64,000 nucleotides of DNA from Ensifer adhaerens (lineage in GTDB: Bacteria > Pseudomonadota > Alphaproteobacteria > Rhizobiales > Rhizobiaceae). The notes under the pieces were generated by a model that was not told where the DNA came from, did not search any database, and worked only from the letters and a program-made list of their open reading frames with translations. A program made the translations under genes and the position numbers. Position 1 is the stretch's first letter. The number at the start of each line of letters is the position of its first letter. The stretch covers positions 656,795 through 720,794 of the forward strand of contig NZ_JABEKT010000001.1 in NCBI RefSeq assembly GCF_013283195.1, written 5' to 3'. Below are positions 15,266-24,678 of the stretch, in pieces.

Positions 15266-15931
15266 ATGCGCATTCTTCTGGCGGAGGACGATCGCAACAT
15301 CGCCACCCATGTGGTGACGAAGCTGGAGGCCGAAGGTTACGGCGTCGATACGCTGGCCAATGGTCCCGACGTGTGGGAGCAGGGTGAAAACGGCACCTAT
15401 GCCGCGATCATTCTCGATCTGGGCCTGCCGGGCATGGACGGCCTGTCGATCCTCAAGCGCTGGCGCAAGGCAGGGCTGGAAACGCCGGTGCTGGTGCTGA
15501 CGGCGCGCGGCTCCTGGATGGAGCGGGTCGACGGTTTCGACGCCGGGGCCGACGACTACCTGCCGAAGCCGTTTCGGGCCGAAGAACTGGTCGCGAGGTT
15601 GCGCGCGCTGCTCAGACGCGCCGGTCCGCGACTGCAATCCGTGCGCTCCGCCGGACGCTTCACCCTTGATGAAACGACGCGCCGGGTCACGTTCGACGGT
15701 CAGGTTCTGGAGTTGAGCCCGCTCGAGTACCGCATGATCGCGCTGTTCATGGAGCGCAAGGGCCAGGTTTTGACGCAGCTCGAACTGGCAAGTCACGTGC
15801 AGGGTCGAGAGGACGACGCGGCCAAGAATGCTGTCGAGGCGATGATTGCGCGGCTGCGCAAGAAGACCGAGAGTTCGGCGATCGAGACCCGGCGGGGCTT
15901 CGGTTACCTGTTGCCGGACGACGGCAGATGA
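15266..15931 (+). CDS. OmpR/PhoP-family response regulator
   Basis: A 221-residue DNA-binding response regulator. The receiver domain (1-120) has the acidic pair 'LAEDD', phosphoacceptor Asp51 in 'ILDLGLPGMDG', the Thr switch in 'VLVLTARGSW', and KPF. The C-terminal winged helix (about 130-221) includes 'LSPLEYRMIALFMERKGQVL' and 'VEAMIARLRKK', as in PhoB/OmpR. It is the middle gene of the operon PepSY protein - regulator - kinase, with a four-base ATGA overlap with the kinase. The likely site is the GCTGACA repeat near 13725 (inference). It is not FeuP, which I recall with a clearly different N-terminus. Confidence 0.94.
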   Translation: MRILLAEDDRNIATHVVTKLEAEGYGVDTLANGPDVWEQGENGTYAAIILDLGLPGMDGLSILKRWRKAGLETPVLVLTARGSWMERVDGFDAGADDYLPKPFRAEELVARLRALLRRAGPRLQSVRSAGRFTLDETTRRVTFDGQVLELSPLEYRMIALFMERKGQVLTQLELASHVQGREDDAAKNAVEAMIARLRKKTESSAIETRRGFGYLLPDDGR

Positions 15932-17295
15932 TCCGTTCGCTTCGGCTGCGACTGGCGATCGGCGCGCTGATTGCCGTCGGCGTGGTGCTGCTGGTGGTCT
16001 GGTTCTCGCTTTCTCGCCTTTTTACCGATTATGTCGTCGGCCGCTATCGCGCGGAAATGATCACAACCGTCGATACGATTGCCGCCCAGGTGGTCGTCAG
16101 GGACGGCGAACTCGCTCTGCCGCGCGAGCCGGCGGATCCACGCTTTTCGCTGCCGGCCGGCGGTCGTTACTGGCAGCTCACGCCGAAAGCGGGCACGCCG
16201 ATCCGATCTCGTTCCCTTTGGGATACCGTCATCGATCCCAAGACCCCCTCCGCCGGTCATTACAAAGACTTTGTGGAACTCGAAGGTCCTGACGGCGCGC
16301 CGATGCTTGTTCATACCCAGACGCTGGCTCTCGGCGATGGCCCCGACGCCGAACGCTTTTCCGTTCAGGCCGGATTTGGTCGCCAGGAGCTCGACGATGC
16401 GCTCGAGTCATTTCACGGGCGGATGCGGCTGATGCTGCTTGCGACCGCCGCCGTGCTTGCCGGCGCGGCCTTCCTGCAGGGCGCACTCGGTCTGGCGCCG
16501 CTGCGAAAACTGCGTGAGCGGGCAGCGCTCGTGCGTGCCGGCGGTGAAAAGGACTTCGGTTCGGCCGGCCCCAGCGAGGTCGGACCCGTTGTCAACGAGA
16601 TCAACCTGCTGCTGGCCGAGCGCGAGCAGGCCGTCGAGCGCGCCCGCGCTCGCGCCAGCGATCTCGCCCATGGCCTGAAGACGCCGTTGACCGTGCTTGC
16701 CCAGCTTGCCGAAAGCCTGCCCGACAACGAACGCCGGCTGGCCTTGCAGCAGGTCGATCTGGTACGCCAGCGTGCCGACCGGCAACTGCAGGCCGCCCGC
16801 ATGGGCGTCGAGCGCATGGCGACCACATCGGTCGCCAGCATGGCGGGCAAGCTCGTCAGCGTGTTGCGGCCGGTCACCGCCGAGCGTGGCATCGCCTGGG
16901 ACGTGACGATCGATCCTGGCCTGTCTCTCGATATGGATCCGGCCGATCTGGCGGAATGCCTTGGCAACCTGCTCGACAATGCCGTCAAATGGGCGCGCTC
17001 GCGCATCCGCGTTTCTGCCGCGCGCAACGACGATCGATTGCACATCGTCGTCGGCGACGACGGACCGGGCATCGCCGACGGCGATCGCGAGAGGGTGATG
17101 CAGCGGGGCGGCCGCGTCTTGGATGGCGAGGCTGGCCAGGTGCCCGGCACCGGGCTCGGCCTTGCCATCAGCGCGGATATCGCCGATGCCTATGGCGCGA
17201 CGCTGACACTCGGGCAGTCGCCGCTCGGCGGGCTGGAGGCGGTCCTGACCTTTGAAACGGTGGGCCGGCGCAAGCGTCCGCGCGATCCGGTTTGA
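15928..17295 (+). CDS. Sensor histidine kinase (PhoQ-like)
   Basis: A 455-residue inner-membrane kinase. Transmembrane segments lie near residues 10-30 and 170-190, enclosing a periplasmic sensor domain of about 140 residues. The H-box 'DLAHGLKTPLTVLAQ' carries the phosphorylated His near residue 251, followed by the N-box 'NLLDNAVKWA' and G-boxes 'GDDGPGI' and 'GTGLGLAI'. Its layout resembles PhoQ, which senses divalent cations and cationic peptides. Placement beside secreted, strongly acidic proteins suggests a cation-related signal, but that is inference. The start overlaps the regulator stop (ATGA). Confidence 0.92.
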   Translation: MIRSLRLRLAIGALIAVGVVLLVVWFSLSRLFTDYVVGRYRAEMITTVDTIAAQVVVRDGELALPREPADPRFSLPAGGRYWQLTPKAGTPIRSRSLWDTVIDPKTPSAGHYKDFVELEGPDGAPMLVHTQTLALGDGPDAERFSVQAGFGRQELDDALESFHGRMRLMLLATAAVLAGAAFLQGALGLAPLRKLRERAALVRAGGEKDFGSAGPSEVGPVVNEINLLLAEREQAVERARARASDLAHGLKTPLTVLAQLAESLPDNERRLALQQVDLVRQRADRQLQAARMGVERMATTSVASMAGKLVSVLRPVTAERGIAWDVTIDPGLSLDMDPADLAECLGNLLDNAVKWARSRIRVSAARNDDRLHIVVGDDGPGIADGDRERVMQRGGRVLDGEAGQVPGTGLGLAISADIADAYGATLTLGQSPLGGLEAVLTFETVGRRKRPRDPV

Positions 17296-17335
17296 TGCGG
17301 CCTGTCGCTTCTGCAGCGCTTCTTCGATTCCGCAG

Positions 17336-17364
17336 TTGCGCTTTTGGGGATGTCCGGGTATAAG
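17336..17364 (+). promoter_or_regulatory. Promoter of rpmI-rplT
   Basis: TTGCGC at 17336-17341, a 17-bp spacer and TATAAG at 17359-17364 form a good sigma-70-type promoter about 100 bp upstream of rpmI. It gives the ribosomal genes a start of their own, independent of infC. Confidence 0.6.
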
Positions 17365-17466
17365 CCCCCGTCCGAACGGTCCGGCAGGGCATGCCGTGGC
17401 CGTTCTTAACGCTGGAAATGGACCTCGTCTGTCCGTTTCGAATTCTTAAGAAAATGGAGTAGCAAA

Positions 17467-17670
17467 ATGCCCAAGATGAAGACGAAATCGTCTGCCAAGA
17501 AGCGGTTCAAGATCACCGCTACCGGCAAGGTTCGTGCAGCTGCTGCTGGCAAGCGCCACGGCATGATCAAGCGTTCCAACAAGTTCATCCGCGACGCACG
17601 TGGAACCATGGTTCTCGCGGAGCCCGATGGCAAGAAGGTCATCAAGAACTACCTGCCCAACGGTCTCTAA
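17467..17670 (+). CDS. rpmI: 50S ribosomal protein L35
   Basis: A 67-residue basic ribosomal protein with the classic L35 N-terminus '[20 protein letters not shown]' and '[11 protein letters not shown]'. It sits 39 bases upstream of rplT, as in nearly all bacteria. ATGGAG at 17453-17458 gives the ribosome site. In most genomes infC directly precedes it; here it is 3.9 kb away. Confidence 0.98.
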   Translation: MPKMKTKSSAKKRFKITATGKVRAAAAGKRHGMIKRSNKFIRDARGTMVLAEPDGKKVIKNYLPNGL

Positions 17671-17709
17671 GACTTTCAGGCATTTTGGACACGTTAAGGA
17701 GATCATGAC

Positions 17710-18114
17710 ATGGCACGTGTAAAACGCGGCGTAACCGCTCACGCCAAGCACAAGAAGACACTCAAGGCAGCCAAGGGCTTCTACGGCCGCCGCAAGAACA
17801 CCATCCGCGCTGCAAAGGCTGCGGTTGATCGTTCCAAGCAGTTCGCTTACCGCGACCGCAAGGTCAACAAGCGCAACTTCCGCGCTCTCTGGATCCAGCG
17901 CATCAACGCTGCCGTCCGCGAATTCGGCCTGACCTACGGCCGCTTCATCGACGGCCTGAACAAGGCTGGCATCGAAGTCGACCGCAAGGTTCTGTCCGAC
18001 ATGGCTATCCATGAGCCGGCAGCATTCGGCGCCCTCGTCGAAGCTTCCAAGAAGGCGCTTGCCTACCTCAAGGAAGCCGGTACGACCAACGAGTTTGAAA
18101 GCGCTGTTCGTTAA
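17710..18114 (+). CDS. rplT: 50S ribosomal protein L20
   Basis: The 134-residue protein is an early assembly factor of the 50S subunit and, in some bacteria, a translational repressor of its own operon. It begins '[20 protein letters not shown]' and has '[20 protein letters not shown]' and '[20 protein letters not shown]', typical of L20 across its full length. The ribosome site AAGGAG lies eight bases before ATG. A strong terminator follows. Confidence 0.98.
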   Translation: MARVKRGVTAHAKHKKTLKAAKGFYGRRKNTIRAAKAAVDRSKQFAYRDRKVNKRNFRALWIQRINAAVREFGLTYGRFIDGLNKAGIEVDRKVLSDMAIHEPAAFGALVEASKKALAYLKEAGTTNEFESAVR

Positions 18115-18155
18115 GCCAGCGTTTTCCCAAAACCGTTCTTGAATTTTGTTGGGAA

Positions 18156-18187
18156 ACCCGCGCTGGCAGGGCTAGCGCGGGTTTTTC
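18156..18187 (+). terminator. Terminator after rplT
   Basis: ACCCGCGCT and AGCGCGGGT form a 9-bp GC-rich stem followed by a T-tract (TTTTCTTATTTT). Confidence 0.85.
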
Positions 18188-18205
18188 TTATTTTGCGAGA
18201 CGAAA

Positions 18206-19033
18206 GTGCACGACGATCGAAGAGGGCCGCTTGCGGTTCCGCAGCTTGACGACGACGACATGGCGGCTCTGCTGGCAGCACTTGCCGGCGGATCGTCCCG
18301 TGTCGAGCACTGCCAGCTCAAGAAACGTGCGGTCTGGATCAAGCGTTACCAGCGCCTCGGTGCCCGTATCGGCCAACGCCTGCAGTGGCTTGCCTCGCGT
18401 CTGACCGGCGTTACCATTCTTCGCCCGGCGCCCATTCTCGATCCGCAGGGCATGCTCGACCGCGAGGTCCGGCAGATCAACGCTTTCTCCGCCGCCGGCT
18501 TCAAGACGCCGCAAATCCTCTATCGCGGCACGACGGCGCTGGTGCTTTCTCATCTGGGCCTTCCAGTCAGCAAACAAATGGGCGCATTGCGCGACACGGA
18601 TGCCGACGGGCACGACGCGCTCCTGGTGCGCTGCGCCGCCGAGCTCGGCCGTCTGCATGCAGCAGGGCTTTGCCATGGCCGCCCGCATCCCCGCGATTTC
18701 ATCATCGACGACGGCGAGTTCTGCTTCCTCGATTTCGAGGAGGAGCCAGCGGCGGTCATGCCGCTTGCCACCGCTCAGGCGCGCGACGTCTGGCTGTTGT
18801 TCCTGCAGATCGCAAGCCGCGCGCTGAAGGCCGAAACGCCGGATCGGGCCTTTGCCGCCTGGAAACTTGCCGCTCCGGCCGAGACAGCCGTCGCTCTCTC
18901 GCAGATCATGCCATTTTTCACGCGACTGCTTCCGCTGGCGCGCTTCCTCCTGCGTATCCAGAACGGCCAGGATCTCGTGCGCTTTGTGGCGGCCACGGAC
19001 TACCTGGCAGGCGCGACGCAATCACAATCCTGA
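18206..19033 (+). CDS. Small protein-kinase-like protein (LPS kinase/InaA-BUD32 type)
   Basis: A 275-residue cytoplasmic protein with a minimal kinase fold. The catalytic loop is 'HGRPHPRDF' at 157-165 and the metal-binding Asp is D176 in 'FCFLDFEEEP', the arrangement found in WaaP/InaA-type lipopolysaccharide kinases and BUD32. Upstream, 'RAVWIKRYQRLGARIGQRLQ' could hold the ATP-binding Lys, and 'REVRQINAFSAAGFKTPQIL' matches the InaA-family pattern. The substrate is unknown; phosphorylation of lipid A core or a protein are the main options. The start is GTG at 18206 with a weak ribosome site; ATG 18260 is an alternative. It lies just after the rplT terminator. Confidence 0.72.
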   Translation: MHDDRRGPLAVPQLDDDDMAALLAALAGGSSRVEHCQLKKRAVWIKRYQRLGARIGQRLQWLASRLTGVTILRPAPILDPQGMLDREVRQINAFSAAGFKTPQILYRGTTALVLSHLGLPVSKQMGALRDTDADGHDALLVRCAAELGRLHAAGLCHGRPHPRDFIIDDGEFCFLDFEEEPAAVMPLATAQARDVWLLFLQIASRALKAETPDRAFAAWKLAAPAETAVALSQIMPFFTRLLPLARFLLRIQNGQDLVRFVAATDYLAGATQSQS

Positions 19034-19049
19034 AGACAACAACCGATTG

Positions 19050-19313
19050 ATACCAAGTCTCGATGATAGGAACCTATAGGATGGACCATGGTTGACCTCT
19101 GGCTAGGCGCGGTGCGCAGCGCGATGCTGACGCATCGGGCAAGCACCGCAACGACGCCGGAGGTCAACCATGGACCACCTTCGGCAGGCTTCTCGGGCTT
19201 TCTGGCGGCGTCAAGGTCCTTGACCGATGCATCAGCATCGCTCCGCGTACCTCTCCTGGCCAGAAAACCCGATCGAGCCTGTCCTATAGGTTTCTATCAT
19301 CGAGACTTGGTAT
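19050..19313. mobile_element. 264-bp palindromic element with 32-bp terminal inverted repeats (MITE/RIME-like)
   Basis: The left end 19050-19081 and right end 19282-19313 are inverted repeats matching at 31 of 32 bases, beginning ATACCAAGTCTCGATGATAG. Inside are further inverted pairs: 19082-19099 with 19161-19178 (one mismatch) and 19121-19138 with 19224-19241 (one mismatch). There is no open reading frame of note and no clear target-site duplication. It fills the gap upstream of pheS. The mosaic-of-palindromes build recalls Rhizobium-specific intergenic mosaic elements, but the family was not identified by comparison. Confidence 0.75.
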
Positions 19314-19350
19314 TAGAACCGAACCCATTCCCGCATCGAGGCAGGACAGA

Positions 19351-20433
19351 ATGAGCGAACTGGAAACACTGGAACGGACACTGCTGGCGGACATCGATGC
19401 CGCCGGCGACGAAGGATCGATCGAAGCGGTGCGCGTTGGCGCGCTCGGCAAGAAGGGCTCGATCTCCGAGCTCCTGAAGACGCTCGGGACGATGACGCCG
19501 GAAGAACGCCAGACCCGCGGCGCCCAGATCAATGCGCTGAAGACCACGGTTGCAGACGCGATCACCGCCCGCAAGTCGGCGCTGAAGGACCAGGCGATTG
19601 CCGAGCGCCTTGCCCGCGAAACCGTCGATATCAGCCTGCCGGTGCGCTCGTCGCCGGCCGAGCGTGGCCGTATCCATCCGATCAGCCAGATTGTCGACGA
19701 GATCACCGCGATCTTCGGCGACATGGGCTTCTCGATTGCCGAAGGTCCCGACATCGAGACCGACTACTACAACTTCACGGCGCTGAACTTCCCGGAAGGC
19801 CACCCGGCCCGCGAGATGCACGACACTTTCTTCTTCAATGAAGACGAGAAGGGCGAGCGCAAGGTGCTGCGCACGCACACGTCGCCGGTGCAGATCCGCA
19901 CGATGGAAGCGCAGGACCCACCGATCCGCATCATCATCCCCGGCAAGACCTATCGCCAGGATTCCGACGCCACCCACTCGCCGATGTTCCATCAGGTCGA
20001 AGGCCTTGTTGTCGACAAGTCGGCAAACGTCGCCAACATGCGCTGGGTGCTGGAAGAGTTCTGCAAGGCCTTCTTCGAGGTCGACCAGGTGACGATGCGC
20101 TTCCGCCCGTCGTTCTTCCCGTTCACCGAACCGTCGTTCGAAGTGGACATCCAGTGCGACCGCTCCGGCCCGATCGTCAAGTTCGGCGAGGGCACCGATT
20201 GGATGGAAATTCTCGGCTGCGGCATGGTGCACCCGAACGTGCTGCGCTCCGGCGGTCTCGATCCGGACGAGTATCAGGGGTTTGCCTGGGGCATGGGTCT
20301 CGATCGCATCGCCATGCTGAAATACGGCATGCCGGACCTGCGTGACTTCTTCAACGCCGACGTCCGCTGGATGAACCACTACGGCTTCCGCCCGCTTGAC
20401 ATGCCGACGCTGTTCGGCGGCCTTTCGGCCTGA
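19351..20433 (+). CDS. pheS: Phenylalanine--tRNA ligase alpha subunit
   Basis: The 360-residue catalytic subunit of the alpha2-beta2 enzyme. It has the N-terminal coiled-coil tRNA-binding part (about 1-100), then the class II core: motif 2 around '[13 protein letters not shown]' and '[20 protein letters not shown]', and motif 3 '[18 protein letters not shown]'. The ribosome site AGGCAGGAC precedes ATG 19351. The palindromic element ends 37 bases upstream of the start, so the pheST promoter must lie in or before it. pheT follows 29 bases downstream. Confidence 0.98.
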   Translation: MSELETLERTLLADIDAAGDEGSIEAVRVGALGKKGSISELLKTLGTMTPEERQTRGAQINALKTTVADAITARKSALKDQAIAERLARETVDISLPVRSSPAERGRIHPISQIVDEITAIFGDMGFSIAEGPDIETDYYNFTALNFPEGHPAREMHDTFFFNEDEKGERKVLRTHTSPVQIRTMEAQDPPIRIIIPGKTYRQDSDATHSPMFHQVEGLVVDKSANVANMRWVLEEFCKAFFEVDQVTMRFRPSFFPFTEPSFEVDIQCDRSGPIVKFGEGTDWMEILGCGMVHPNVLRSGGLDPDEYQGFAWGMGLDRIAMLKYGMPDLRDFFNADVRWMNHYGFRPLDMPTLFGGLSA

Positions 20434-20462
20434 TCGCGCAAAATTAGGACACAGGTGAAATC

Positions 20463-22889
20463 ATGAAATTCACGCTTTCCTGGCTCAAGGACCACCTTGA
20501 AACCGAAGCTTCGCTGGAAGAGATCTGCGCGCGCCTGACGATGATCGGGCTCGAGGTCGAGGACGTCGACGACAAGGCCGCCTACAAGCCATTCGTCATC
20601 GCCAAGGTCGTTTCCGCCGAGCAGCATCCGAATGCCGACAAGCTGAGGGTGCTGAAGGTCGACACCGGAACAGGCGCGCCAGTTCAGGTCGTCTGCGGCG
20701 CGCCCAACGCGCGCGCCGGCCTCGTCGGCGCTTTTGCTGCTGCTGGCACCTATGTGCCCGGCATCGACGTCACGCTCTCCGTCGGCAACATTCGCGGTGT
20801 CGAAAGCCACGGCATGATGTGCTCGGAAAAGGAGCTTGAAATCTCCGACGACCACAACGGCATCATCGACCTCCCGGACGATGCGCCCGTCGGCACGAGC
20901 TATGCGACTTACGCCGGCCTCGACGATCCGATGATCGAGATCAACCTGACCCCGAACCGCCCGGATTGCACCAGCGTCTACGGCATCGCCCGCGACCTTG
21001 CAGCCTCCGGCCTCGGCACGCTGAAGGCCCGCCCGGCGCCGTCCTTTGCGGTCGAAGGCGAGACCCCGGTCAAATTGACGATCGATCTTGGCGACGACCG
21101 GCACCTTTGCCCCGGCTTCGGCTTGCGCCTGGTGCGCGGTGTCAAGAACGGCCCGTCGCCAAAGTGGATGCAGCAGCGGCTGCTGTCGATCGGTCTTCGC
21201 CCGATCAACGCGCTGGTCGACATCACCAACTACATGACCTTCGACCAGGGCCGGCCGATGCACGTCTTCGACGCGGCCAAGGTTGCAGGCAACCTGACTG
21301 TGCGCCGTGCCAAGGACGGCGAAACCGTGCTTGCGCTCGACCAGCGCGAATACAAGCTCGGCCCGAACAACGTCGTCATATCTGACGAAAATGGCATCGA
21401 GTCGATCGGCGGCATCATGGGCGGCGAACACTCCGGCTGTGACGAAAACACCACCGAAGTCCTGATCGAATCGGCGCTCTGGGATCCGATGAACATCGCC
21501 AAATCCGGCCGCACGCTCGGCATCATCACCGATGCGCGCTACCGCTTCGAGCGCGGCGTCGACCCGGAATACATGGTGCCAGGCCTCGAGCGCACAACCG
21601 AACTGGTCGTAGAACTCTGCGGCGGCAAGCCGGCCAAGGCCGAAGTCGTCGGCTATGCGGGCTACACCGCGAAGATTGTCGATTTTCCGATGTCCGAGGT
21701 CAAGCGCCTGACCGGCCTTGAAGTGTCGTCCGAGGAGAGCGTCGCGATCCTGACGAAGCTCGGCTTCGGCGTCGAGGGTTCGGGCGAGCGCGTCAAGGTT
21801 TCGGTGCCGTCCTGGCGCCCTGACGTCGACGGCAAGGCCGATCTCGTCGAAGAGGTGATGCGCATCCACGGCGTCGACAACATCGTCGCCGCACCCCTGC
21901 CAAGCCATGGCACCGTCAACGGCAAGATCCTGACGACGCTGCAGATCCGCACCCGCCTTGCCAAGCGCGCGCTTGCAAGCCGCGGCATGCTCGAGGCCGT
22001 CACCTGGTCGTTCATTTCGGAGGATCAGGCCAAGCTCTTCGGCGGCGGTTCGCCGGCGCTCAAGCTTGCCAACCCGATTGCTGCCGATATGTCCGACATG
22101 CGCCCGTCGCTGTTGCCGGGCCTGCTGTCGGCGGCTCAGCGCAACGCCGACAAGGGTTTTGGCGACGTCGCGCTCTTCGAAGTCTCCGGCACCTACGAGG
22201 GTGACGGCCCGGACCAGCAGCGCCGCGTTGCCGGCGGCGTGCGCCGCGGCACCGCATCGCTCACCGGCGCCGGTCGTCTCTGGTCGAATGCGGCCAAGGG
22301 TGGCGGCAAGCCGGTTGACGTCTTCGACGCCAAGGCTGACGCGATCGCGGTGCTCGAAGCCTGCGGCGTGCCGATGGGCAATGTCCAGTTCGAAGCCGGT
22401 GGTCCGGCCTGGTATCACCCCGGCCGCTCCGGCACGATCAAGCTCGGCCCGAAGATTGTGCTCGGCTCCTTCGGCGAATTCCATCCGAAGACGCTCGAGG
22501 CGCTCGACGTTTCCGGCGCGCTCTGCGGCTTCGAGATCTATGTCGACGCCATGCCGGAACCGAAGAAGAAGGCGACCCGCACCAAGCCGGCCCTCGATCT
22601 TTCTTCGCTGCAGGCCGTCAAGCGCGACTTCGCCTTCGTCGTCGACAAGGGCGTAGAGGCAGGCGCGATCCTGCGCGCGGCCTCCGGTGCCGACCGCAAG
22701 CTGGTGACCGGCGTCAGCGTCTTCGACGTGTTTGAGGGGGCATCGCTCGGCGAGGGCAAGAAGTCGATCGCCATCGAAGTGACGATCCAGCCGATCGAGC
22801 GCACGCTGACCGACGAGGATTTCGAAGCCTTGACGGCCAAGATCGTCGCCAACGTCACCAAGACGACCGGCGGCGTGTTGCGCGCCTGA
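20463..22889 (+). CDS. pheT: Phenylalanine--tRNA ligase beta subunit
   Basis: The 808-residue beta subunit carries the editing site and anticodon recognition. It has an N-terminal EMAP/tRNA-binding OB fold (about 40-150), B3/B4 editing domain (about 205-385), B5 domain (about 400-475), synthetase-like core and a C-terminal FDX-ACB domain ('[20 protein letters not shown]' to the end). It is full length. It forms an operon with pheS (29-bp gap, with AGGACACAGGTG before ATG) and ends before a bidirectional terminator. Confidence 0.98.
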   Translation: MKFTLSWLKDHLETEASLEEICARLTMIGLEVEDVDDKAAYKPFVIAKVVSAEQHPNADKLRVLKVDTGTGAPVQVVCGAPNARAGLVGAFAAAGTYVPGIDVTLSVGNIRGVESHGMMCSEKELEISDDHNGIIDLPDDAPVGTSYATYAGLDDPMIEINLTPNRPDCTSVYGIARDLAASGLGTLKARPAPSFAVEGETPVKLTIDLGDDRHLCPGFGLRLVRGVKNGPSPKWMQQRLLSIGLRPINALVDITNYMTFDQGRPMHVFDAAKVAGNLTVRRAKDGETVLALDQREYKLGPNNVVISDENGIESIGGIMGGEHSGCDENTTEVLIESALWDPMNIAKSGRTLGIITDARYRFERGVDPEYMVPGLERTTELVVELCGGKPAKAEVVGYAGYTAKIVDFPMSEVKRLTGLEVSSEESVAILTKLGFGVEGSGERVKVSVPSWRPDVDGKADLVEEVMRIHGVDNIVAAPLPSHGTVNGKILTTLQIRTRLAKRALASRGMLEAVTWSFISEDQAKLFGGGSPALKLANPIAADMSDMRPSLLPGLLSAAQRNADKGFGDVALFEVSGTYEGDGPDQQRRVAGGVRRGTASLTGAGRLWSNAAKGGGKPVDVFDAKADAIAVLEACGVPMGNVQFEAGGPAWYHPGRSGTIKLGPKIVLGSFGEFHPKTLEALDVSGALCGFEIYVDAMPEPKKKATRTKPALDLSSLQAVKRDFAFVVDKGVEAGAILRAASGADRKLVTGVSVFDVFEGASLGEGKKSIAIEVTIQPIERTLTDEDFEALTAKIVANVTKTTGGVLRA

Positions 22890-22914
22890 AGGCCGTTCAA
22901 GTCATAGTCGCTAC

Positions 22915-22943
22915 AAAGGCCGCTGCTTGCAGCGGCCTTTTTG
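22915..22943. terminator. Bidirectional terminator after pheT
   Basis: AAAGGCCGCT, a GCTTGC loop and AGCGGCCTTTTT form a stem flanked by A's and T's, suited to terminating pheT and the convergent gene on the minus strand. Confidence 0.85.
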
Positions 22944-22997
22944 CATTCGGCGTCCGCACAGCATCGCATCGATGCCAGCCTCCGCTCGACCCGGTCA

Positions 22998-23357
22998 TCA
23001 GCCGTGAAGATGGTAGATCTTGTTGACGATGACCCAGCGTCCGTCGATCTTGACCAGCGACAGATAGTCGGAAAAGCGCTCGCCGGCAAAGCTGTCGATC
23101 ACCTTGACCGTCGCCGCGTCGCCGGCAATGTCGGTCATCTCCACATCCATTTCCGGCTGGGTCCCGGGCGGGGCGCCTCCCTGATCCAGAACCGCTTTGA
23201 TGAAGCCGTCGCGCGTCATCCATTCGAGCGCGCCTCTGTAGTTGCCGATGATCGCCGCATCAGGGTGAAACGCCTTGCGCAACGCACCCTCGTTGGCAAA
23301 GGCCATGCCGTCGACATAGAGATGCACCACCGCGCTGATCGCCTGCTCGTCGGACAT
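22998..23357 (-). CDS. Putative lumazine-binding/NTF2-like (SnoaL-type) protein
   Basis: A 119-residue protein of the NTF2-like fold. 'VVHLYVDGMAFANEGALRKA' followed by 'FHPDAAIIGNYRGALEWMTR' and the ending 'YLSLVKIDGRWVIVNKIYHL' is the pattern of the putative lumazine-binding family (Lumazine_bd_2), whose members bind small ligands or serve as enzymes of unknown role. The start at 23357 is chosen for GGAGGAG at good spacing, rejecting the longer frame to 23384. No functional link to its neighbours is visible. Confidence 0.78.
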   Translation of the reverse strand: MSDEQAISAVVHLYVDGMAFANEGALRKAFHPDAAIIGNYRGALEWMTRDGFIKAVLDQGGAPPGTQPEMDVEMTDIAGDAATVKVIDSFAGERFSDYLSLVKIDGRWVIVNKIYHLHG

Positions 23358-23428
23358 TCCCGCTCCTCCGCAATTGTTGGTCACGACGGAAGAGGTAGTG
23401 CGCCCGGCTCAAAATTCGATGGGGATAT

Positions 23429-23454
23429 GCCCCGCCTCGGCAAGGAGGCGGGGC
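23429..23454. terminator. GC-rich hairpin downstream of the aldo/keto reductase
   Basis: A perfect 10-bp stem GCCCCGCCTC/GAGGCGGGGC with loop GGCAAG lies just beyond the reductase stop. It lacks a T-tract on the minus strand, so termination is possible but not certain. Confidence 0.45.
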
Positions 23455-23462
23455 CTGGGCGT

Positions 23463-24458
<996 letters not shown>

Positions 24459-24615
24459 GTGGTGTCCTTTCGGGGTGGGGGCGGCCATGCAGGCGAGCTG
24501 AGGTGGCCCGCAAACGCATGGCATGGAACGCCCATCATTCGTCAGCGGCCTGCCAGCAGGATTTAAGCGGTGCTGCTTCTGCGTGCCGCGTGGCCGTGAC
24601 GACAGTGAAAGAGTA

Positions 24616-24660
24616 GGCCCGTGGCGTACGCGTGAAAATCCCTGTCAATTCTCACGGGCC
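24616..24660. promoter_or_regulatory. Inverted repeat between the aldo/keto reductase and LysR genes
   Basis: GGCCCGTG (24616-24623) and CACGGGCC (24653-24660) are perfect inverted repeats, with an inner CGTGA...TCACG pair. The spacing and position next to the lysR promoter make it a candidate LysR-type operator. Confidence 0.5.
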
Positions 24661-24664
24661 GTTC

Positions 24665-24670
24665 TATAAT
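24665..24670 (+). promoter_or_regulatory. -10 box TATAAT of the LysR gene (leaderless arrangement)
   Basis: A consensus TATAAT ends only eight bases before the ATG at 24679, and no ribosome site exists between them. Transcription should begin at or within two bases of the start codon, giving a leaderless mRNA. Confidence 0.6.
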
Positions 24671-24678
24671 TTAGATCA

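Noticed and set aside
15266-17295. Assignment of the two-component system as FeuP/FeuQ
   Set aside because: FeuP, as I recall it, has a different N-terminus and receiver sequence, and the neighbouring small protein here is a PepSY type with an acidic tract, unlike FeuN.
18188-19021. 277-codon frame antisense to the kinase-like gene
   Set aside because: The plus-strand product carries the kinase catalytic loop; the minus-strand one has none.
19088-19354. 88-codon frame inside the palindromic element
   Set aside because: It lies within the inverted repeats and runs into pheS; no protein family pattern, so treated as chance.
20379-22484. 701-codon open frame antisense to pheT
   Set aside because: Mirror frame of a GC-rich conserved gene; its translation is rich in Arg, Ala, Gly and His and shows no family pattern, whereas pheT is intact on the plus strand.
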